DNA of 47,815 nt from Syncephalis plumigaleata (Eukaryota; Zoopagomycota; Zoopagomycetes; Zoopagales; Piptocephalidaceae): assembly GCA_025201365.1 (NCBI GenBank), contig JAIXMF010000068.1:1-47815 (forward strand). The letters run 5' to 3'. Shown here piece by piece: positions 34,801-47,815 of this stretch. How positions within the stretch are numbered: position 1 is the stretch's first letter; each line of letters starts with the position of its first letter. The translations under genes were made by a program, and so were the position numbers. The notes below the pieces were generated by a model. That model worked only from the letters and a program-made list of their open reading frames with translations, was not told the origin of the DNA and searched no databases.

Positions 34801-36101
34801 ACTCGCGCGTACACCTTCCTGTTTAATAATCTCTAAAAGAGAAACGGTTTGGATTGACCTGAATATAGATGTTTCTCGTTGCTGTTGTAGCTCAGTTGAT
34901 ACGGTGTTTCTAATCCGCACGATAACTCCGTTTACTTTCATCATCTCATCTTTACTGTTTTGCGTGTGTTCCTTGACTTGTTATTCCGTTTCTTACGTAC
35001 CTCATAACTATTTTTATACCTCATCGCTTGGCTTCTCCTACTAGTATTTTGTACGATTCTAGTTCGTGAATAGGTGTGTGTGTGTATGTGTATGTGTATA
35101 TATACGTATACTCTCGCCTACGCTCTCCCTCTCACTCTCACTCTCTTTACTACGGCCTTATCACTAGTGCCAGTGCCGCCTTGGACGCATTGTTTCTGTC
35201 GTTTTCCCTCCCGTTTGATGTTTCAGTACCATCTTTATTCATACGAAGCATTACAGCGCCACGTTTAAGAATTACTCCCTATTGTCTTTCATTATACTTA
35301 CATTTCAAGATTCTCTTTTGCTCCTATTCTATTCCGTAGTTTCTATTTCATGTGGAAATAAACGTATGCAGGTTTTCCATACGTTCTAGTGCCACTTTAC
35401 GCTTGTTCACTATACTGCTTTCTCTACTTTTATCTTTCTCTATCTCTTTTCATTTCTCTTCTCGTCTTTCTCTTCTCGTCTTTCTCTCCATTCCATTCAC
35501 TCAGTTACAGCAAAAAGCGCAAGGCTTTACTGGACTTTCCGTAGTAGCCAAAAGCAATCAACGCATAACCAATCTAAAATCATTCTCTTTGCTAAATAGC
35601 AACATATCATATAACGTTTGATTGATCCTCCTTTCTATCTCTCTCTTTCTGTCTCTCTCTCTTTCTCTCTGTCTCTCTCTATATCACGAATGTTATTGGG
35701 GGTGTGCAACGAAATTTACTAACCATATAACCATATAACAATCATAACAGCAACAATCAAGTATTCCATCATCATCATCATCATCATCATTATCATTCAA
35801 CCACACTCCTCGTGCTATTTTTCTCTTTGGTGTTTGATTGATTGATTGATTCAACAACAAAGGATAAAACGGTGGCTCGACCTATTTTTCTAGGCCTCTT
35901 CACTTCTTTTTTCCTTTTGTTCATCCTTTCCACAACGGCTTGCATTGCAAGTCGCCACCCGCTGTACGCGTTCACGATCCCCGCGACAGTGCTTCTTTGA
36001 ACTCTCATTTCCTCACAATAACGACCGCACTCTTTGTCCTACGTCTTCCGTTGTTCTTTTTTTGCCGTCCTACTCGTTAAACGTCATTTCACGACGAGTG
36101 C
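31859..36101. other. Long region without a supported gene; 3' part a strongly pyrimidine-rich leader of the BTB gene
   Basis: From 31859 to about 33100 the DNA is AT-rich with trinucleotide runs ((TTG)n/(TTA)n near 32714-32740, (AAT)n near 32911-32936) and no convincing gene. From about 33100 to 36090 the plus strand is markedly C+T-rich with many TCTC tracts (for example 33561-33612, 33849-33870, 34105-34153, 35636-35681), (TTA)n near 34243-34272 and (CAT)n near 35767-35790. Such DNA carries few A-containing stop codons, so its many plus-strand open frames mean little. Two exon-like segments with good splice signals occur near 34.7 kb. Confidence 0.6.
34668..34707 (+). other. Exon-like segment in the BTB leader region
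   Basis: A 40 nt segment lies between the acceptor TTATTATAG and the donor ACCG|GTAAGTG. The next acceptor (TTATCAG, ending 34790) would close an 83 nt intron of usual size, and the frame stays open across it (VLLSPIKFELQVTG and beyond). It may be a non-coding 5' exon of the BTB gene or part of an unrecognised small gene. Confidence 0.3.
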
Positions 36102-39100
36102 ATGAACCATAAACGCGTTGTATCCACTTGTTCCGTTGACACTGCCAAGAACTGCAACAGCAAGCTTGCCACGCGTAGGTCTCGTGTGCTCAATTCGTTA
36201 TCGCTAGCCGTTACGTTTCTAACGCCGTATTCGCCTCTTATGTCACCGCCTCCACCGCCCTCTCCAGTGGGCAGTCTTGCCGTTGTATTGCCTAGTCTAT
36301 CCGCTCCATCCACCGGTTCAGCATCGTCTTCCTCCATCCGTAGACGCAGTCGAGCTGCTAGCTACTCTGCGGCAAGCTTCACTCCTATCGCTGTCGCTAG
36401 ACAGGCCGTGCCATTGAATGTGGCTGATAAAGATGCAGCCCCCACTACCGCTGCTACAAGTATGATTCCCGGTGTTGACTCCACCTCCTCCAGACCAGTA
36501 GTGGTGGCACCACCCACTGAAACCATCACTGTCACCACCACCACCACATTGACTACGACCAAGACGACTACCATCCCTACCGATCCAGTAACTGCATGTA
36601 ATGAAACAAGCATTATGCAACTCGTTAATGATAGCAAAGATGTCCGTGACGCGGCCACTACGTCAACCTGCACCACTACCCGCACCATAACATCATCCGC
36701 ATTAGGTAAAGCCACAACCACTACGACCACCACTATGGTAGATCCGACAGCATTGAAAAACAAATCTTCCAAGCACGACATGACCGGTAGTAGTGCATGT
36801 TCAGTAGTACCAACAACAGCACCAGCACCATCAACATCAACAATAACAACAGCAACGGCATCGGCATCCTCATTAACATCATTAACATCATCCTCATTGT
36901 CATCAGCTAGTGATAGTGAGAATAGCAGTGAGGCAGTACCTAAAACACCTGATACACCCACTGCTCCATCAGTTCATATTCGTACATCGCAGTCCACGTT
37001 ACCAGCGACTGCTCCATCCGTTGAAAAGATCATCTCTGTTACTCCTTTATCGAGACCGGTAGAATCATTCCTGGAAACATCGACAATTGAACCATTTCCA
37101 GATGTACCAGAAATATCACCTATGAATGTACCTACCACGACGGCTACTGCTACTAATGCTGCCACTGCCGCCACCACTCACAGTCGTGTTAACCAATTAT
37201 TGTCGGAATCGATGCCTGCTCCATCTGCTCCATCTGTTGTGGCAGCACCGAAAACCCTACCATCCATCGAATCCAAGGTGAAACGTCTTCGACAACGCTC
37301 CAACACTTATGGTTCACGATCGACGACATCTAGTGGCTTGTCTAAAGATCTTAAACTATCCATTGATACTAAACGTGCCAATGACAATGGTCTACTGGCG
37401 GCAGCCGCCCCCTTCTCGCCATTAGCCTCAAGCCCCTTACGTGCCACCACCACACTAGAACCGGAAGAGCCAGCAGCAGCAGCAGCAGCAGTAACTGCAG
37501 TGACACAGCCTGCTAGACGACGTGGCCGAGCCAATACAATCACTCGTATTGTCGTTACGCAGCCCTCGTCTATGGATAATTTGGTGAAATCGTCATCGCC
37601 TCTGTTGACGTCACAACAAACAAGTAGCGGTAGCGGTAATGGTAGCGTCTCAAGTGGTGACGAGAATGACAGTGATAGTGGAACACAAGGAGATAGTAAT
37701 GGTAGTGGCAATACCACAAAGAGTAGCAGTGCCAAACGTTCATTCGATCACTATCCATCGGTAGGCGAGCTACTATGGCATAACCCATTGATGTATAGTG
37801 ATGTCCGACTACGTTTCGAGGATAATGGCGTGTTGGCATCCAACTGCTCATTGCCCACGGTACTTCATCTACACTCCATTGTACTATTACAGGCTCGTTT
37901 CTTCCGTGATCGTCTAACTAAGCTCGATGAATTGGACGGATCGGCACCGGCACCGGGTCCAGGCAATCCCGTTGATCTATTGATTCGTCTACCGGCGCAA
38001 GTGTCTCGCGTCGAGATGTGTGCCTTCCACTTGACCATCAAGTTGATGTACACGAAACAGTTTGCACGAGAACTTAACAATGACCTTGAACGCGCCATCG
38101 GTGTACTCGGTGTATGTAACGACCTTGGTTTCAAAGAGGGCGTACAAGCGTCATGGTGTTGGTTAGCACAACGATGTGCTCGCGACAAACGTATTCGCTT
38201 ATGGGAACGACTCTGCGACGCTTATCCTACATTGGAACGTAAATTCCGATCATCAGTCGATACGGCCGCCATGCGTCTACTACTTACACGTAGTAGCAAT
38301 AACAGTCATAACAATGCTATTAATGTGCCTTCTTCAACTGCTAGCACTGCCTCGGCTCCATTGCCTTTAGGTGCCTCCGGCCATGCTGTAAGTAGTGGGT
38401 TTACCTCGGACGAAGATATTATTCCAGTGGCTTGGCCCGATCTTAAAGTGGGCGCATCCGTTGAATTCCAAAATACCTTTTCCGCTCAGGATAACGCGAC
38501 CACACGTGCACATCAACGTCGCGGCATGTTCCTAGGCCCCATGCGTAATGTGGCAATGTACGGTGAATTATCCGGTGGCGATAATAGTCGCGAGAGTTCA
38601 CCGCGTATTATTCCCTCGCGTACAAACTCACTACCAGATGTACTTCGATTGGGCCCACCGATTCTAGAGTCAGCGGAACACAATATTCCAAGTGATACGA
38701 ATCAATTATCAGCATCCTCGTCATTGGATTCGACTACTGCCACTACTGCACCATCTAGTCCAGTGGAATCATCCAATCCAGCAAATCTCACTCAAATTGT
38801 CATGAATGCCACTTCTATTCCAATGTCTAATGCGATTGAAACGAATAATGCAACTGGCATTAGTAAGAATAATGGTCATGGTAACACGACGGGTAGTAAT
38901 GGTACTCGTGGTCGTAGACGTAGTTCATTCAATCCACCACGTCCATCGGCCAAAGTGTTGGCTCAGTGTAGCGAGCCTAATGATCCTGCCACCGCTCGAC
39001 GACGTGTTCTCATTCATTGGCTGGCCAAGTTTGAGTCGCGTGCGTTAGATGCCTCGGTGGGACATTTCTCGACTACCGATCATGAAAGTGGTGGCTCGGT

Positions 39101-39860
39101 AGCCGCTTCACCCGTCAGTTCACGATCATCCTCACCGTCACGTCTTAATACAGCGATTAGCGCCATTAACCCTACTGCTACCGCTACTACTGCTGCTGCT
39201 CCAATTAGTACTGGTCATCGTCGAGTAGCGTCAAGCTCACATCCTATTCTTATTCCACCACCAGTGGTAGAACATCCTGCGGAAACCGCCAGTGATACCG
39301 CGATGAACGTGTCGTTGTCCTCGTCTTCATTGCCCGCCTCTTCGTCGGCTTCACTATTGTCGGCCACTAACAATTCCATGATGATGATGATGACATCGCC
39401 TTCTCGTCGTCGTCGTGCATCCGCTCAAAGTCCTGCTCCTCATCTACTTGACACGGTACGTCAGCTGGTCGAATCCAACGAGCTTACCTCGGCCGAAGCC
39501 ATCGGCTATGTCATTCGCATTCTCGAGGCTGTTCGTCTCGAGCAAACCTCGGGACCACGTCCATGCATGGTACTCGGCAGCGAAGCCATCGATCGTAGTC
39601 TGACCGGTGTGGTAAAACATGCATTGACCGCCGTTGAACGTACTCGTTTGTCACAATGGCTTGACATCCAAGTGCAAGATGAGGAACTGCTTTTCCAACC
39701 GATGGCACTGACAATGAACGAATTCAATGGCGATAAAACATTCTGGTTCCTACGCCAAACAGCCGAGGCACTTCGTTCACTATCTCAGGGTATGGAACGA
39801 TCATCCTCGGAGACAAAAGAACTTGAAGCCTTTCGTACAATATTTGAAAGTTCAAAATAA
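36102..39860 (+). CDS. Large BTB/POZ-domain protein with Ser/Thr-rich disordered regions
   Basis: A single frame of 1252 aa. The ATG at 36102 is preceded by an in-frame TAA 24 bases upstream. Residues 1-550 are disordered, dominated by Ser, Thr, Ala and Pro with many TTT/SSS runs. A BTB/POZ fold fits at about 552-700: SVGELLWHNPLMYSDVRLRF, LHLHSIVLLQARFFRDRL and AFHLTIKLMYTKQF, followed by LGVCNDLGFKEGVQASWCWL, a BACK-like helix. After another disordered stretch, the last 140 residues (from about 1114) look folded and helical (VRQLVESNELTSAEAIGYVI, LSQWLDIQVQDEELLFQP). BTB proteins often act as dimerising adaptors, for example for cullin-3 ligases (family knowledge); the partner is unknown. 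No kelch, zinc finger or ankyrin repeats are present. Confidence 0.82.
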   Translation: MNHKRVVSTCSVDTAKNCNSKLATRRSRVLNSLSLAVTFLTPYSPLMSPPPPPSPVGSLAVVLPSLSAPSTGSASSSSIRRRSRAASYSAASFTPIAVARQAVPLNVADKDAAPTTAATSMIPGVDSTSSRPVVVAPPTETITVTTTTTLTTTKTTTIPTDPVTACNETSIMQLVNDSKDVRDAATTSTCTTTRTITSSALGKATTTTTTTMVDPTALKNKSSKHDMTGSSACSVVPTTAPAPSTSTITTATASASSLTSLTSSSLSSASDSENSSEAVPKTPDTPTAPSVHIRTSQSTLPATAPSVEKIISVTPLSRPVESFLETSTIEPFPDVPEISPMNVPTTTATATNAATAATTHSRVNQLLSESMPAPSAPSVVAAPKTLPSIESKVKRLRQRSNTYGSRSTTSSGLSKDLKLSIDTKRANDNGLLAAAAPFSPLASSPLRATTTLEPEEPAAAAAAVTAVTQPARRRGRANTITRIVVTQPSSMDNLVKSSSPLLTSQQTSSGSGNGSVSSGDENDSDSGTQGDSNGSGNTTKSSSAKRSFDHYPSVGELLWHNPLMYSDVRLRFEDNGVLASNCSLPTVLHLHSIVLLQARFFRDRLTKLDELDGSAPAPGPGNPVDLLIRLPAQVSRVEMCAFHLTIKLMYTKQFARELNNDLERAIGVLGVCNDLGFKEGVQASWCWLAQRCARDKRIRLWERLCDAYPTLERKFRSSVDTAAMRLLLTRSSNNSHNNAINVPSSTASTASAPLPLGASGHAVSSGFTSDEDIIPVAWPDLKVGASVEFQNTFSAQDNATTRAHQRRGMFLGPMRNVAMYGELSGGDNSRESSPRIIPSRTNSLPDVLRLGPPILESAEHNIPSDTNQLSASSSLDSTTATTAPSSPVESSNPANLTQIVMNATSIPMSNAIETNNATGISKNNGHGNTTGSNGTRGRRRSSFNPPRPSAKVLAQCSEPNDPATARRRVLIHWLAKFESRALDASVGHFSTTDHESGGSVAASPVSSRSSSPSRLNTAISAINPTATATTAAAPISTGHRRVASSSHPILIPPPVVEHPAETASDTAMNVSLSSSSLPASSSASLLSATNNSMMMMMTSPSRRRRASAQSPAPHLLDTVRQLVESNELTSAEAIGYVIRILEAVRLEQTSGPRPCMVLGSEAIDRSLTGVVKHALTAVERTRLSQWLDIQVQDEELLFQPMALTMNEFNGDKTFWFLRQTAEALRSLSQGMERSSSETKELEAFRTIFESSK

Positions 39861-40644
39861 TCGCCACTTGTTATCATTACATTGATCTTGTGATGATATT
39901 CGGCAATTTTGTTTACACACATATCCATGGAATGCGCTACTCTGTTTACTAATGGTAAATGTACGCCTATTCCATGCGGTATGCTCGTGTATTGTGCTTC
40001 TAGTTCGTTTCTTTCAAAAAGCGTGCGGATGATGTTTGTTTCCACTCTTTCTTTTCTCTTTCGATGATGTTCGTTGCTTTATAGGTGGAATTTTGATGAT
40101 TCTAACGCGTTCATTCCATTCGCTCTTTCTCTCTCTTTCCTCGCTCTCTCTCTCTCTTTCTCTATCTATCTAGTTGGTTCTTCTCGATTATTAAACACCA
40201 TCAATCTTTGCTTCGAATCATGTGAACCTAAAATGTGTGTGCTATTAGGAGACATATGATATCTTTCATTTCTTTCTTTTTTTTAGTATGAACTGTTTAT
40301 CAATATTTATTTCCCTTCTCTCTCTCTCTCTTTCTATTTGGCATTTACTTTATGTGTAAATGTTCATTGCTCATAACTCGTACTTGTTATACATACGCGT
40401 TGACGAATAACTTGTTACCATACAAAGGATGTAATAGTGCTTGCCTTTCCTGCTCTTGTTGCCAGTGCCACTAGTTCATCATTTGGTATCAAGTATTTAC
40501 ATTCGTCTACGATGGCATATGTATATATATATGTGTGTGCGTATGAGATAATACCAATAAAAAGATGGTTCATCTACATTTATTGATTAGTTAACTGTTT
40601 AATTGATATAAATCATCTTTTAAAAGCGCAATGAGAAGAATGAT
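39861..40644. other. Convergent 3' region between the BTB gene and alanine aminotransferase
   Basis: No gene is seen. It contains CT tracts near 40120-40170 and 40316-40332, an (AT)n stretch near 40519-40533 and AATAAA near 40556. The pyrimidine-rich part continues the composition of the BTB transcript and is probably its 3' UTR. Confidence 0.5.
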
Positions 40645-43196
<2,552 letters not shown>

Positions 43197-43536
43197 TGCT
43201 TACTGATTGTGTGTGTGTGCGTGTGTGTGCGCGTATATAGTTATTTATATATGTATAGCTAGGTAGGTAGCTAGGTAGGTAGGTAGTTTGTTCGTTTTTG
43301 TTTACAAGTAATGAACTGCACGACGACTATTCTTCGGGATAAACTTGAAAGCAAATATAATGGCACGTACGTACTTACCCAGTAAACAAGAAAAGTGAGA
43401 ATAAAGCGGAGGTGTGGCGGGAATAGGCGGTCAAGAAGATCAATTGATGAGATGTTGTGCAATCTCACATGATAAGATCAGTCATCATAACAGATACGGT
43501 TTAGCTTTATCTATTTATTTAGTTATTTATGAACAT
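43197..43536. other. Spacer between the ALT1 start and the P450 3' end
   Basis: No gene is seen. It contains a GT run near 43209-43228 and (GTAG)n near 43261-43288. It must hold the ALT1 promoter and the P450 3' UTR, since the two genes are in tandem on the minus strand. Confidence 0.5.
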
Positions 43537-45716
43537 TTAGATTAAATGTGGCTTCACCATTAACCGAGCGTCTTTTGGACGTAGAATAAAGTGGAATACC
43601 GGTGTCATATTATAGCCATCGATCGGTGTAAATGTGAAACGACGTACTAATTCTACCACTGCTAAGCGAAGTTCCATCCATGCCAAACTATGATGTTGTA
43701 CACGAGAAGTAAGCATCTTAGCGGTGAATATGTTCATAATAGACTTACCTGCGACCTATACAGCTTCGTGGTCCCACCGAGAATGCCACCCAATGCTGTT
43801 TTAATTCGGCCAGCTCCTCGGGTGTAGTAATCCATCGGTCAGGATTAAAGACGGTCGGATTAGGGAATACGCTTTCCGTATGATGAAGCGACACTACACT
43901 GGTGATGACATTTGTCTTTATGATATTATAAAAGTTAGCATATCCTGTTTCTTCTCCTTCTTAATTGGTATTAGTAACTTACTCCAGCTGGTATGTAATG
44001 ACCATCAATGACGATGCCTCCTTCGGGAACGAGACGTGTCATGCCATGCGCTGCGATAGGACGTAGTCGCATCGATTCGTGCAGTACAGCATCAAGATAC
44101 GGTAGCGATTGGATGTCATCATGACTTATTGGCGTACTATGATCGGGATACACACTCTTAATCTCGTCGTATAGTTTACGTAAGTATTCAGGATGTTCAA
44201 ACAACAAATGCATGGTCCTAATGAAACGTTAGCAATGATTATGGGGTCATCATAATAGCAAAACTAGTATTATCTAATTACCAGGTAATGGTTGCTGCTG
44301 TAGTATCGGTACCGGCAACCCTATATATATATATATTATGCAGTAGACCATGTTAGAAATGTATCATCAAACACATCAGTATACGTGTATTACATGAGCA
44401 TAATAGACTGAGCAACTAGTTGCTCCTCCGACATAGTGGCACCGGTTTCTTCGTCGACTGCATCTATCATCTTCTGTAGTGTGTCATTACGGCCTACATC
44501 GCCATTATCACGTCGTTTCTTGATAGTTTCACGGGCAAACTACAAATGACATATTAACTCGCTGATTACAACAATTGTCGTGCTTTAATCATTCATCACT
44601 CACCTTGAGTAGACTATCCAGACTATGAACATTATTCGGGAATAGTACCGGATGATAGAGTGGACCAAGTAGTACTTTCTATTGCAAATATTAGCAATCA
44701 TACAATGAGCACTATCCTCTGATACACTTCTTACCATCATTCCATCATGTCCAGCCATCGTCATCCATTGCATAATCGGATGTTGCTCCTTATCATCCGA
44801 CAGGAGATCAAACGATTTACCGAATCCAATCTCTCCAATAACATCCTATAAGGCATTAGTATCGTGTGTGTATTCACCAATGCATTAGCATTCTATCTAT
44901 CTATCTTACAAAAGTCATGCATTGCAGTAGATCCATCAGGTCGACCACCTCGCCAGCCTTTGCATGTCTCGTCAAACGAGTGACAAGATTCTCTATGCCA
45001 ACCTTGGAAATAAGCGGTTCAAGCTGATTTAAAGCCATCGGTGTATATCCGGGTAACATGAGACGTTTCTATCGGGAATAATCCAAGTTATAGTAATCTA
45101 TTTATTTGCTACTTGTTATGACTACATACCTGTACTTTGTGATAATCGACATCTCTATGAAAACATACGATTAATAAATGTACTGATTGTAAACTTCAAT
45201 TGGCGACGCTACCTTGTACTGAATAGATTGTCACCGCCCACCTTGAAAGCATCATAGACTGGGGCCTTAGCATATGCATGCGAACTAAAAAGCTTTCGAA
45301 TACCTGCAGCACTGGACACCCAGACAGTATTCGGTCCTAGATGGACATGATATAGTATCGTATTAGTACAATTCACCAATTATCCACATACATACGTATA
45401 TATCTACTTACCAGCACGAACAACGGTACCGTATTTGGCATGTATGTTCAGGAACGCGTCAATATCCCCAACGAAGAGCTGTCTGGCCGAGTAGTATACT
45501 ATGCTAAGAAACGAGGGTCGTGGGCCTGGTAGTTTGGCCAGCGGACTTTGAACTTCGAATTTAATTATCTAGACGTATAACTTGCTTGTTAACATATCTC
45601 TTCTACATTGTATTATAACTAATAGTTACCTTGTGTACGGCATAAGCCAGTGCTACAACAGCACCAATTTCCCACCAAGAGGTGGTTGCCAATACCGACG
45701 ATAGTAATGAGGACAT
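43537..45716 (-). CDS. Cytochrome P450 monooxygenase, membrane-anchored
   Basis: Twelve exons (45716-45630, 45568-45412, 45336-45213, 45154-45130, 45068-44910, 44845-44735, 44678-44604, 44539-44394, 44320-44282, 44217-43983, 43915-43749, 43687-43537) give 491 aa, a normal length. The N-terminus has a hydrophobic anchor (WWEIGAVVALAYAV) and the hinge SPLAKLPGPRP. Further motifs: helix-C region SHAYAKAPVYDAF, I-helix VAGTDTTAATITW, K-helix LHESMRLRP (ExxR), FNPDRW (PERF-like) and the heme loop FSVGPRSCIGRS with the Cys thiolate ligand. It should sit in the ER and oxidise small lipophilic substrates using a P450 reductase. The CYP family and substrate cannot be told from sequence alone. Exon 4 is only 25 nt and exon 9 only 39 nt. 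No biosynthetic cluster surrounds it. Confidence 0.95.
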
Positions 45717-46707
45717 GACAAGCAGTAGCAGTAGCAGTAGCAGTAGTAGCAGTAATGATAAAAGTAGAGTAGCAAATAAAATTGTAAGCGGTTAAAATAC
45801 AAATAGTAAGTGATCAGGCTGTTATTGGCTGATTTTATATTTGGCATTTACCATCTCATGTCAATTTCGCCGTATCCGATTTAACACGTGTGTCCTTTAA
45901 CCGAATATCGTAGTCTAAATTATCATGTAATATTTACGCTTTGCTCGTTTATTTGCAACTACAAGGCCATACACGGCTACATGGCTATTTATCCGAGGCT
46001 AGAACAGCAATCTGGCCTCGTTTTAGTATAATGATTTTAACCCGAAATACCGAATAACTCTCATCACATATATATATGGTTTATTAGTATATGTTACTCA
46101 TAGATACACAGTTAACATCTACTCAAACATTTGATTTAACCGAGTATCAATGATTATACTAAAAAAGTAGTATCATAGAGTGCCCTCTATGAATAAACGG
46201 ATAATATTGTACGTTTCAGCAGTTTCATTTTTATCATTCACATGACGGTAAAATGTTTACCACTTCATACATGTTCGTATAATGATCATAAATAGACAAT
46301 GATTGGCAAATAGGATAACGTTCTTGCCATGCAAAGGAGGAAACAAATATCCTGTTAGCTGTTGTTACCATCACTCTTTTAGTATGGATGTGTGTATGGA
46401 TGTGTGTGCATCACAGTTGTATGTCTATAATTATAGCACCATTTTGGGTGAACACAGGTTGTGTTGCTACAATTGCACCACTTCCTTTCATTCTTTACAC
46501 TCGCCCATATTCACCAAGTCATTTATTGTTGTTGTACACCTTTAGTGAAATTAAACAATATTCGTAGCATCAACCACTGTGACAATAGTCGTATCTGTTA
46601 TTCCTATCCTCTTTTCTTCTTGTATTCATCAATTTCATATTTTATAGTTTTCTATTTCAGTAACAAATTAGTTAGTTAGTTAGTTAGTTAGTTAGTCAGT
46701 AACGACA
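45717..46707. other. Divergent intergenic region upstream of the P450 and the membrane-protein gene
   Basis: No gene is seen. It holds (AGCAGT)n at about 45719-45752 next to the P450 start and a (TTAG)7 run just before the plus-strand start. Both promoters should lie here. The middle part (45880-46300) is AT-rich without recognisable elements. Confidence 0.5.
46668..46695 (+). repeat. (TTAG)7 microsatellite in the leader of the membrane-protein gene
   Basis: Seven perfect TTAG copies end 12 bases before the ATG at 46708, so they probably lie in the 5' UTR or core promoter. The motif is not the fungal telomere repeat (TTAGGG). Confidence 0.9.
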
Positions 46708-47815
46708 ATGATATGGTCGATGATCGTGCATGTATGTATTACTATCATAATATGGTCGGGATTATTTCAATCAACTACTACGGGTCTCGTCACTTTTCAT
46801 GTCAATAACAACAGCAATAATAGCAGTAGCAGTAGTCAATCCTATGTTTATCACACACAGGATCCATTTGAAGTACGAGTTGAACCGTATCTAATCAATG
46901 GATGGCTAATGCCCATGAAATTCGATACGAACAACAAGTGTAAACTACTTGGCAATAACACTCACCTCACCACACTCATCTCTTCACTCTCTAATACTAC
47001 TACTAATAGTAGCAGTAGTACTGATGTATCATTGATTAATTCGCAGCATACTGGAAACACTACAAGTGATAACCGTCAGATTATTGCGGCGATTGATGCA
47101 CACGATGCTCTAACGCATGGTTGTCTCACTGTGGCACATGTAAGTTCAAGGTGATACGCTCCATTCTAAATCACGCCATTATCCTAATTTGTATCACTGT
47201 TACTAGGCGGGACTTGCTGCATCTGATCTTGCCGCGTCATTGCACGTCACATACAATCTTTCCTTGCAAGCTGTACTCTACTTGATCCAGCATAATAATC
47301 ATAATAATACTAGTGGTGGTGGTGCCTCAGTACCTGGTGCTCCCCATGAAACCTACTATTATTCTCGTGCCATGATATTTCCCTATGGTCGACCTGCCGT
47401 GACCATGGCTATCATGCCCATCTACCATTATCAAGAGGTGCTAGCGCGAAGCAATCAAATGAACGACACGGTAATCGCGGTTACACTCCAACAAGGTAAG
47501 GCAACAAGTGATAATCACCTATTCTACGTCTAATACTATGCCATCACCATCGATAGAGCCTGGTCCGTGGAATGACGCCTTCTTATCGGGTTATTATATA
47601 GCGGTAGTTTACGCATTAGCACTGATCGACATTCTATTTATACTCTATAATTCTACCAGTTTTATTTTTACGCTAAGAACTGGACGGCAATGTCCATCAC
47701 GGCGTATCGTCATGTTTGCTATGGCAATGGTGATTACACTACGTAAGTAGACAAGCATTATTGATCGGTTCGATTAATGACATTCATATCATTTAGTTCA
47801 TACGGTTGTCCTGTT
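46708..47815 (+). CDS. 5' part of a secretory-pathway membrane glycoprotein gene, truncated by the window edge
   Basis: Exons 46708-47139, 47207-47495, 47557-47742 and 47797-47815 (cut) join in frame to about 308 aa so far. The N-terminus IVHVCITIIIWSGLFQSTTTG is a likely signal peptide or anchor. A luminal region of about 240 residues follows, rich in Asn/Ser/Thr with many NxS/T sites (NNTH, SNTT, NNTS, YNLS). After this come transmembrane-like helices: YYIAVVYALALIDILFILY, then, after a short Arg-containing loop, IVMFAMAMVITL. A signal peptide, glycosylated ectodomain and then a helix bundle suggest a multi-pass receptor-like or transport protein, but no family motif is recognised. The remaining helices lie beyond the window. 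Confidence 0.72.

Noticed and set aside
34888-34925. tRNA A-box-like TAGCTCAGTTGATAC
   Set aside because: There is no B box (GGTTCRANNCC) at the right distance and no cloverleaf pairing.
46668-46695. (TTAG)7 as an interstitial telomere repeat
   Set aside because: The unit is four bases, not TTAGGG, and it is short; a microsatellite explains it.

Overview
This is a stretch of nuclear eukaryotic DNA, most likely from an early-diverging filamentous fungus. I cannot resolve the lineage further. The case for a fungus rests on three proteins. The protein kinase is of the Rck2/Srk1 type, with the fungal insertion after HRDIKPEN and the family's C-terminal tail. There is an Alb1-like ribosome-biogenesis factor. 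There is also a fungal-style NAD-isocitrate dehydrogenase subunit. Genes are dense and intron-rich: I placed about 65 coding introns, mostly 50-150 nt, ending in TAG or CAG. Microsatellites, Ser/Thr- or Gln-rich disordered tails and CT-rich leaders are common.

Layout, left to right. A gene fragment (-) runs off the left edge. A 2.4 kb intergenic region carries a short inverted-repeat transposon. A kinase gene (+) follows, then a tandem array in which two sigma-class GST genes (-) flank a decayed piece of the kinase gene, the trace of an old kinase-tail-plus-GST duplication. Then come Cactin (-), the Alb1-like gene (-) divergent from TAP42/IGBP1 (+), an intronless F-box gene (+), and an intronless-coding STRAP WD40 gene (-) with a poly-Q tail. 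ARP6 (-, 14 exons) is divergent from a leucine-rich-repeat gene (+), followed by NAD-isocitrate dehydrogenase subunit 2 (-). After about 4.7 kb of largely non-coding DNA there is a large BTB/POZ gene (+), alanine aminotransferase (-, 12 exons), a cytochrome P450 (-, 12 exons) and the 5' part of a secretory-pathway membrane glycoprotein gene (+) cut by the right edge.

The genes do not form one pathway. Most are housekeeping: splicing (Cactin, STRAP), 60S biogenesis (Alb1), TOR/PP2A signalling (TAP42), chromatin (ARP6), mitochondrial carbon and amino-acid metabolism (IDH2, ALT), stress signalling and detoxification (kinase, GSTs, P450). I did not find a novel multi-gene system. The observations most worth a second look are: (1) an apparently undescribed family of small Tc1/mariner-like inverted-repeat elements (two full copies and one solo end); (2) the kinase relic between the GST paralogs; (3) two GC-AG introns with the same donor, each with a GT donor four bases downstream; (4) the long first intron and disordered N-terminal exon of the kinase; (5) long CT-rich leaders that point toward their gene and seem to contain spliced non-coding exons.

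All exon joins were made by eye from splice signals, reading-frame continuity and family motifs; no alignment or transcript data were available.
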